Shown: positions 59,658-64,000 of the stretch, one piece after another | Layout: every line of letters starts with the position of its first letter | Numbering within the stretch: the stretch's first letter is position 1 | Assembly (NCBI GenBank): GCA_014360495.1 | Contig: JACIXR010000007.1 | Location: 108,501-172,500 of the forward strand | DNA length: 64,000 nt | Direction: 5' to 3' | Origin: a bacterium | GTDB lineage: Bacteria > Armatimonadota > JACIXR01 | The notes under the pieces: generated by a model | Told to the model about the DNA's origin: nothing | The model's input: only the letters and a program-made list of their open reading frames with translations | Databases searched by the model: none | Program-made: the position numbers and the translations under genes

Positions 59658-61640
59658 ATGAAAAGAAGGGCTTTTCCCACAATAATGAGGACTGTTATCC
59701 TGCCCTTCCTTCTTTTGGTTTGTTTGTTTTCGGGGAAACCCGCCCACCCACAAGGAGGAGAAAATATGGAGAAGAAATTCCTCAAACCCGTTTCCCTTAA
59801 AGATGTGGAAATCAGCGACCGCTTCTGGGCTCCCCGCCAAGAAACCCTGAGGAAAGTCACCATTCCCCACCTCTTCAAGATGCTGGAAAAAGCGGGGAAT
59901 ATAAATAATTTCAGGTTAGCGCGGGAAAAGGCTCACGAGGGCTATAGCGGACCCTACTGGATGGATTCCGACCTCTATAAAGCAATTGAGGCGACCGCTT
60001 ATGTCCTCGCCAAGCATCCTGACCCTGAACTGGAGAAACAATTAGACGATTTAATCTCCCTCATCGCTTCCGCTCAGCTTCCCGATGGTTATTTGAACAC
60101 CTATTTTGAAGTTGTTGAGCCAGATAAACGCTGGACTAATCTTATGGCTTGCCATGAATTATATTGTGCCGGGCATCTCTTTGAAGCTGCTGTCGCTTAT
60201 TACGAGGCCACTGGTAAGAGAAATCTATTGGATGTAGCCATCCGCTTTGCCGACCATATAGATTCAATATTCGGGGAGGGAAAGCGGCTTGGATATCCCG
60301 GTCATCCCGAGATAGAGCTCGCTTTGGTGAAGCTCTGGAAGGCAACGGGAGAAAAACGCTATTTTGATTTGGCTCGCTTTTTCATCTTGAAGAGAGGAAG
60401 CAAATATTTCGCGCAAGAACACAACACCCCCCTTGACCAATATGACGGGAGCTACTTTCAGGATAATGCGCCAATTAAGGAGCAGAAGGAAATCGTCGGA
60501 CACGCAGTGCGAGCGGGATATTTGATGGCGGGAGCGGTTGATGTGGGAAGGGAAACCAACGATGAGGAGCTCCTGCAAGCGGTTCTGCGGATTTGGAGAA
60601 ATGCGACCGAGAGAAGAATGTTCGTCACCGGTGGGATGGGCAGTGCCTCAGCAAATGAGGGATTCACAACCGATTACGACCTCCCCAATCTGACAGCCTA
60701 TCAGGAGACTTGCGCCACCTGCGCCATGATATTCTGGGCGCATCGTCTCGCCCTCCTCTACGGCGATTCCCAATTCGTGGATGTTATGGAGAGGGCGCTC
60801 TATAACGGAGCCCTTGCCGGCATTTCCTTAAGCGGAGACCGTTTCTTCTATGTCAATCCACTGGAAAGCAAAGGAGGATATAAGCGGGAGGAATGGTTCG
60901 GCTGCGCCTGCTGTCCTCCCAATATCGCTCGCTTGCTAGCCTCCTTGGGCAACTACATTTATGCCCAATCGGATGATGGAATTTGGGTGAATCTATATGT
61001 TCAAGGGAAAGCGAATTTAGAATTGAACGGGAAGAAAGTTGGTTTGGAGGTCATCGGAGATTACCCCTGGGATGGGCATATGATTTTATTCCTTCACCCC
61101 TCGGAATCATTTGAATTCTCCCTCTATTTGAGGGTGCCGGGTTGGTGTAAGGGAGCGGAAGTGAGGGTGAACGGCAAGAAGGAGGAGAATCCGAAGATGG
61201 AGAAAGGTTATATAGTTTTGCGAAGAGCTTGGCGGGAAGGAGACAAGGTCGAGCTGGAGTTGCCTATGAGCGTTGAGAAACTCGTAGCTCATCCTGAGGT
61301 GAAAGAGGATGTGGGGAAGATTGTCTTACAGAGGGGACCATTGGTTTACTGTTTTGAGGAGCAAGACCAAAACGCTCCCCTGGGATATATTTACCTCACT
61401 TTGGATTGTGATTTCAAACCGAGATGGGAGAAGGATTTGTTAGGAGGTATCGTGGTTTTAGACGGAGAGGGAATAGCATGCGAGGGATTGGAATGGAAGG
61501 AACAGCTATATCAAGCTGTAAGTCCCAGGATGAAGAAGGTAAAGGTGCGAGCTATTCCTTATTACGCATGGGATAACAGGGAGCCTAGGGCGATGAAAGT
61601 CTGGATGCCCCTTTATCCCTCCGCTATTTGGGAGAAATGA
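59658..61640 (+). CDS. GH127 (DUF1680) beta-L-arabinofuranosidase family protein
   Basis: GH127 enzymes remove beta-L-arabinofuranose with a zinc-bound cysteine nucleophile. The 660-residue protein has a signal-like N-terminus (TVILPFLLLVCLFSG), the DRFWAPRQETLRKVTIPHLF start of the domain, an alpha/alpha barrel with AYQETCATCAMIFWAHRLAL, and FGCACCPPNIARLLASLGNY. Glu350, Cys352, Cys418 and Cys419 match the zinc ligands and nucleophile described for the Bifidobacterium HypBA1 enzyme. C-terminal beta domains follow. There is no SD; the promoter puts the transcript start at the ATG. It overlaps the next gene by four bases. Confidence 0.92.
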   Translation: MKRRAFPTIMRTVILPFLLLVCLFSGKPAHPQGGENMEKKFLKPVSLKDVEISDRFWAPRQETLRKVTIPHLFKMLEKAGNINNFRLAREKAHEGYSGPYWMDSDLYKAIEATAYVLAKHPDPELEKQLDDLISLIASAQLPDGYLNTYFEVVEPDKRWTNLMACHELYCAGHLFEAAVAYYEATGKRNLLDVAIRFADHIDSIFGEGKRLGYPGHPEIELALVKLWKATGEKRYFDLARFFILKRGSKYFAQEHNTPLDQYDGSYFQDNAPIKEQKEIVGHAVRAGYLMAGAVDVGRETNDEELLQAVLRIWRNATERRMFVTGGMGSASANEGFTTDYDLPNLTAYQETCATCAMIFWAHRLALLYGDSQFVDVMERALYNGALAGISLSGDRFFYVNPLESKGGYKREEWFGCACCPPNIARLLASLGNYIYAQSDDGIWVNLYVQGKANLELNGKKVGLEVIGDYPWDGHMILFLHPSESFEFSLYLRVPGWCKGAEVRVNGKKEENPKMEKGYIVLRRAWREGDKVELELPMSVEKLVAHPEVKEDVGKIVLQRGPLVYCFEEQDQNAPLGYIYLTLDCDFKPRWEKDLLGGIVVLDGEGIACEGLEWKEQLYQAVSPRMKKVKVRAIPYYAWDNREPRAMKVWMPLYPSAIWEK

Positions 61641-62617
61641 GAAGAGTTTTAACTCTATTTTTAACATCCCTCTTCGCTCTTAATCTAAGGGCGACTACAT
61701 TGGGAATAAAAGGGAAAAATTTCGTCGTTGATGGAAAGCCCACATTTCTATTGGGGATAAGCTATTATGGGGCTTTGGGTGCGCCGAGGGGATTCATTCG
61801 GAAGGACCTTGATGATATGAAGAGATTCTCCTTCAATTGGCTTCGGGTATGGGCGACTTGGAGTGCCTTTGGAGAGGATGTATCCGCTGTGGATAGGGAA
61901 GGCAATCCCAGGGAACCTTATTTCAGGAAGCTGGAATGGATAGTTAAAGAGTGCGATAAGCGAGGGTTGATTGTTGATATAACATTGAACAGAGGGGCAT
62001 TTGCCAACCATCAAGCTCATTTGAAGGCTGTAAGGGAAATCGTTTCCGCTCTGAAATCATATAGAAATTGGTATATAGATTTAGCGAACGAACACGATAT
62101 CAGGGATGCGAGATTTGTGAGTTTCTCCGAGTTGAAGGAGTTAAGAGACGCTGTTAAGGCGATAGACCCAAATCGCCTCGTCACAGCCTCGGGAAGACCC
62201 GGCGATGTGGAAACGCTTAAAAAATATCTTTTAGAGGTTGAAGTGGATTTCATAGCTCCCCATCTCGCGAGAAATCCCGAAGCGCCTAAACAAACGGAGG
62301 AGATAACGAAAAGATATTATGAATGGATGGAGAAATTGGGGAAGGTTGTGCCAGTTCACTATCAGGAACCATTTAGGCGAGGGTATACTCCGGGATGGGA
62401 ACCCAAGGCGGAGGATTTCCTCACGGACCTTGAGGGAGCGAAGAAGGGTGGTGCGGCGGGATGGTGTTTTCACAACGGAAGCCAAAGAGACACCCCCGAC
62501 CAGAAACCTCGCAGGTCATTTGATATGAGAGAGAAGCGGCTATTTGAACAGCTGGACGAGGAAGAGCGCAAACTTCTTAATAAACTACGCAATTCCACAG
62601 CATCTGCAACTCCCTAA
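61637..62617 (+). CDS. Secreted GH5-like (clan A) glycosidase
   Basis: The 326-residue protein has a signal peptide (RRVLTLFLTSLFALNLRA) and a small TIM barrel. It has the usual catalytic pair of clan A: Glu152 in WYIDLANEHDIRDARF and Glu244 in VVPVHYQEPFRRGYTP. The N-terminal KGKNFVVDGKPTFLLGISYY and RKDLDDMKRFSFNWLRVWAT are typical of GH5 and related families. The ATG at 61637 overlaps the preceding stop (ATGA) and lies 2 bp from GGGAG. It is part of the same transcript as the GH127 gene, pointing to joint work on an arabinose-containing polysaccharide (inference). Confidence 0.8.
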   Translation: MRRVLTLFLTSLFALNLRATTLGIKGKNFVVDGKPTFLLGISYYGALGAPRGFIRKDLDDMKRFSFNWLRVWATWSAFGEDVSAVDREGNPREPYFRKLEWIVKECDKRGLIVDITLNRGAFANHQAHLKAVREIVSALKSYRNWYIDLANEHDIRDARFVSFSELKELRDAVKAIDPNRLVTASGRPGDVETLKKYLLEVEVDFIAPHLARNPEAPKQTEEITKRYYEWMEKLGKVVPVHYQEPFRRGYTPGWEPKAEDFLTDLEGAKKGGAAGWCFHNGSQRDTPDQKPRRSFDMREKRLFEQLDEEERKLLNKLRNSTASATP

Positions 62618-62665
62618 GATGTTTTCCAAGATGAAGATTTTCTGAGCCGAAGACTCTCCTTTAGA

Positions 62666-62725
62666 GTTTATAGTCAAGCAATATGGGGAATCCCCTAAGG
62701 AATCTTCCAATGCTATAGATCATAC
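62666..62725 (+). repeat. TCTCAAAT-type dispersed intergenic repeat, copy B
   Basis: Plus strand GTTTATAGTCAAGCAATATG, then GGGAATCCCCTAAGGAATCT, then TCCAATGCTATAGATCATAC. It lies just after the GH5-like gene and next to the decayed propeller gene. Confidence 0.7.
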
Positions 62726-63030
62726 ACCCTTACACCATCTTCTCTCCGTATATCGCGGGTCATGTTGGGCAGCTCTATTCGTGCATATTGATTGACACCT
62801 ACTGTCCAACACTTAAGTCATACATATAGATGTCCCAGTAGCCGTTCCTTAGATCTTCCCACACAATCTTATCACCATATATCGCTGGGTTCGCCTGGCG
62901 CCCTGGAGCCTTGCAGAATTGATAAGAACATAAAGCCGATGCACAAAAAGATAAACAATAGAAAGAGCAAGAAAACAACAGTCGCTCTTCCCAATGTCCA
63001 ACGCCTTGCTCTCTTGCCCCTCGTCAGCAT
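62720..63030 (-). pseudogene. Decayed beta-propeller repeat surface protein gene
   Basis: From an ATG at 63030 the minus strand encodes MLTRGKRARRWTLGRATVVF followed by a hydrophobic anchor (LLFLLFIFLCIGFMFL), then stops at a TGA at about 62882. In an adjacent frame the sequence continues NPAIYGDKIVWEDLRNGYWD then IYMYDLSVGQ before TAG, and a further partial repeat PAIYGEKMV follows with another stop. These are the repeats of TolB/PQQ-like propeller proteins of this kind (GDKIVWEDxRNG-type). At least one frameshift and several stops show that the gene is dead. Its promoter remains intact. Confidence 0.65.
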
Positions 63031-63233
63031 ATGCTCTAAACCTTACTCTTTAAAATGATAATTGCTTAATTCTAATCCAGTTTCGCTAATCCTGTCAACA
63101 ACTCGCCTTACTTCTATAGGGTAGGTTTTAGGACATAATCGCTATTTACTTCTCCATCTTTCGCTATACTCTGAAACCCTTACCAACACTTACATAGACG
63201 AGAAAGAATTAATCTGAGCTATTTGCTGGTCTT
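63031..63233. other. Gap between the decayed propeller gene and the kinase gene
   Basis: It holds the promoter at 63069-63098 and otherwise nothing that I recognise. Confidence 0.4.
63069..63098 (-). promoter_or_regulatory. Intact promoter upstream of the decayed propeller gene
   Basis: Minus strand TTGACA (63098-63093), 18 bp, TAGAAT (63074-63069), about 38 bp before the ATG at 63030. Confidence 0.7.
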
Positions 63234-64000
63234 CTATCTCGTCCTTGTCAATATCTCCTCTCGCAACTCTTCTAAAGACACAGTGGCAGTGCCTATCCTC
63301 CCTACAGCTATCCCCGCAGCGATGTTGGCTAACTTGGCGGAATCGTATAAATTCGCTCCCGCGAGTAAAGCGAGCGTCACCGTAGCGGTAACTACATCTC
63401 CCGCCCCAGTCACATCAAATACCTGCCGAGCAACTGTTGGTATATCCATAATCTCGCCCTCTCGGGGAAACACCATCATCCCCTTAGCGCCCCTCGTTAT
63501 TATTACGCCCTTGGAGGAAAGTTTATCTAATAGAATCCTCCCATATCTTCGCACATCCTCGTCCTCCCGCCCCTTCTCACCCACAGCAAGCGCTGCCTCG
63601 TTGTCATTGGGAACAATATAATCTATCCCTTTGAAATAACCTACCCTTTCCCTTGAATCACCAACGGAAAGTGTCCCAGCTTCAGCAACTAACTCTATGA
63701 CCTCCTCTCCCACGACCCCATAAGAGTAATCCGCCAAAACCACCGCCTCAACCTCGTTTATATACCTTTTGATTCTTTCAAGGAGCTCCCTTTTCGTTTT
63801 TTCCTCTACCTCCCCCTGATGATATTCATCTATTAGAGCAAGCTGTTGAGTGGGCGAATGTTCCTTCGTTGCAAGTAGCTTCGTAAATGTCGTCGTAATA
63901 AATGATGGCTCCACTATTATGCCCTCTACATTTATCCTATTTTTACGCATTAGCTCTAAGAGGATTTGCCCATGATAATCGTTTCCCACTATCCCCACTG
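63234..64000 (-). CDS. PfkB family sugar kinase, RfaE1/HldE-like; 5' end outside window
   Basis: Ribokinase-family kinase most like the heptose-7-phosphate kinase RfaE/HldE N-terminal domain. The frame is open to the window edge, so the start is missing. At least 255 residues are visible: VGIVGNDYHGQILLELM, EAVVLADYSYGVVGEEVIE (ADY-YGVVG is typical of RfaE1), DSRERVGYFKGIDYIVPNDN with the NE pair, ITRGAKGMMVFPREG, and the catalytic anion-hole motif DVTGAGDVVTATVTLALLAG with the base Asp. Heptose or a related sugar would fit envelope synthesis, but the adjacent context is unknown. Confidence 0.8.
   Translation of the reverse strand, partial: VGIVGNDYHGQILLELMRKNRINVEGIIVEPSFITTTFTKLLATKEHSPTQQLALIDEYHQGEVEEKTKRELLERIKRYINEVEAVVLADYSYGVVGEEVIELVAEAGTLSVGDSRERVGYFKGIDYIVPNDNEAALAVGEKGREDEDVRRYGRILLDKLSSKGVIITRGAKGMMVFPREGEIMDIPTVARQVFDVTGAGDVVTATVTLALLAGANLYDSAKLANIAAGIAVGRIGTATVSLEELREEILTRTR

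Overview
The window looks like a chromosomal segment of a saccharolytic, probably thermophilic bacterium of the Armatimonadota or a neighbouring lineage such as the Fervidibacter group. The evidence is a DUF1559-type prepilin with an H-x-G-G-like pseudopilin signature, several large secreted glycosidases of GH42, GH127 and GH5 type, arginine codons that are largely AGA/AGG, and the cinA-thpR-recA order. The lineage is an inference from gene content. No rRNA lies in the window.

Layout. (1) 1-12,600: mostly minus-strand housekeeping genes. These are a truncated AzgA purine permease, recA, a sulfatase-cinA-thpR set, and an operon hisG-ilvD-ilvB-ilvN-ybaB-recR transcribed from a good sigma-70-type promoter. 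They are followed by an orphan plus-strand protein with a winged-helix-like N-terminus and a PD-(D/E)XK nuclease core. (2) 12,700-15,000: a histidine kinase/OmpR-type regulator pair. (3) 15,200-24,900: a plus-strand envelope polysaccharide locus (MurJ-type flippase, O-antigen ligase-like protein, a two-domain oxidoreductase, a six-hairpin protein, a DUF354 protein, the priming sugar transferase and a nucleotide-sugar epimerase), closed by a terminator. (4) 25,100-25,540: a five-tRNA operon (Lys-Glu-Val-Asp-Phe), then a decayed ORF and the prepilin gene. (5) 27,200-33,800: a penicillin-acylase-like Ntn hydrolase with a partner gene, divergent from a sugar ABC permease and binding protein that lack an ATPase gene; then a frameshifted GIY-YIG remnant, a membrane-anchored DJ-1/PfpI protein and a GNAT acetyltransferase. 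(6) 33,900-43,900: minus-strand livKHMGF with a DUF2993 gene, purE, a CBS-pair protein, the NfnAB-type transhydrogenase pair and a TrpB2-type synthase. (7) 44,400-48,750: a TCA-type module (aconitase-family small subunit, isocitrate-dehydrogenase-like enzyme, fumarase alpha and beta) with a secreted glycosidase-like gene inserted on the opposite strand between the two fumarase genes. (8) 49,000-62,600: a plus-strand block of secreted glycan-degrading proteins with hisD embedded in it. (9) 62,600-64,000: a decayed beta-propeller gene and a truncated PfkB/RfaE-type kinase.

Two things cut across the whole window. First, at least seven genes have no Shine-Dalgarno sequence and a promoter whose -10 box lies only 7-11 bases before the start codon, so they are probably leaderless, while their neighbours carry strong AGGAGG sites. 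Second, two families of short dispersed intergenic repeats recur in the gaps, sometimes side by side. I did not find a clearly undescribed defence or mobile system. The best candidates for novelty are the PD-(D/E)XK orphan, the leaderless set, the repeat families and a compact structured element at 27,125-27,176.
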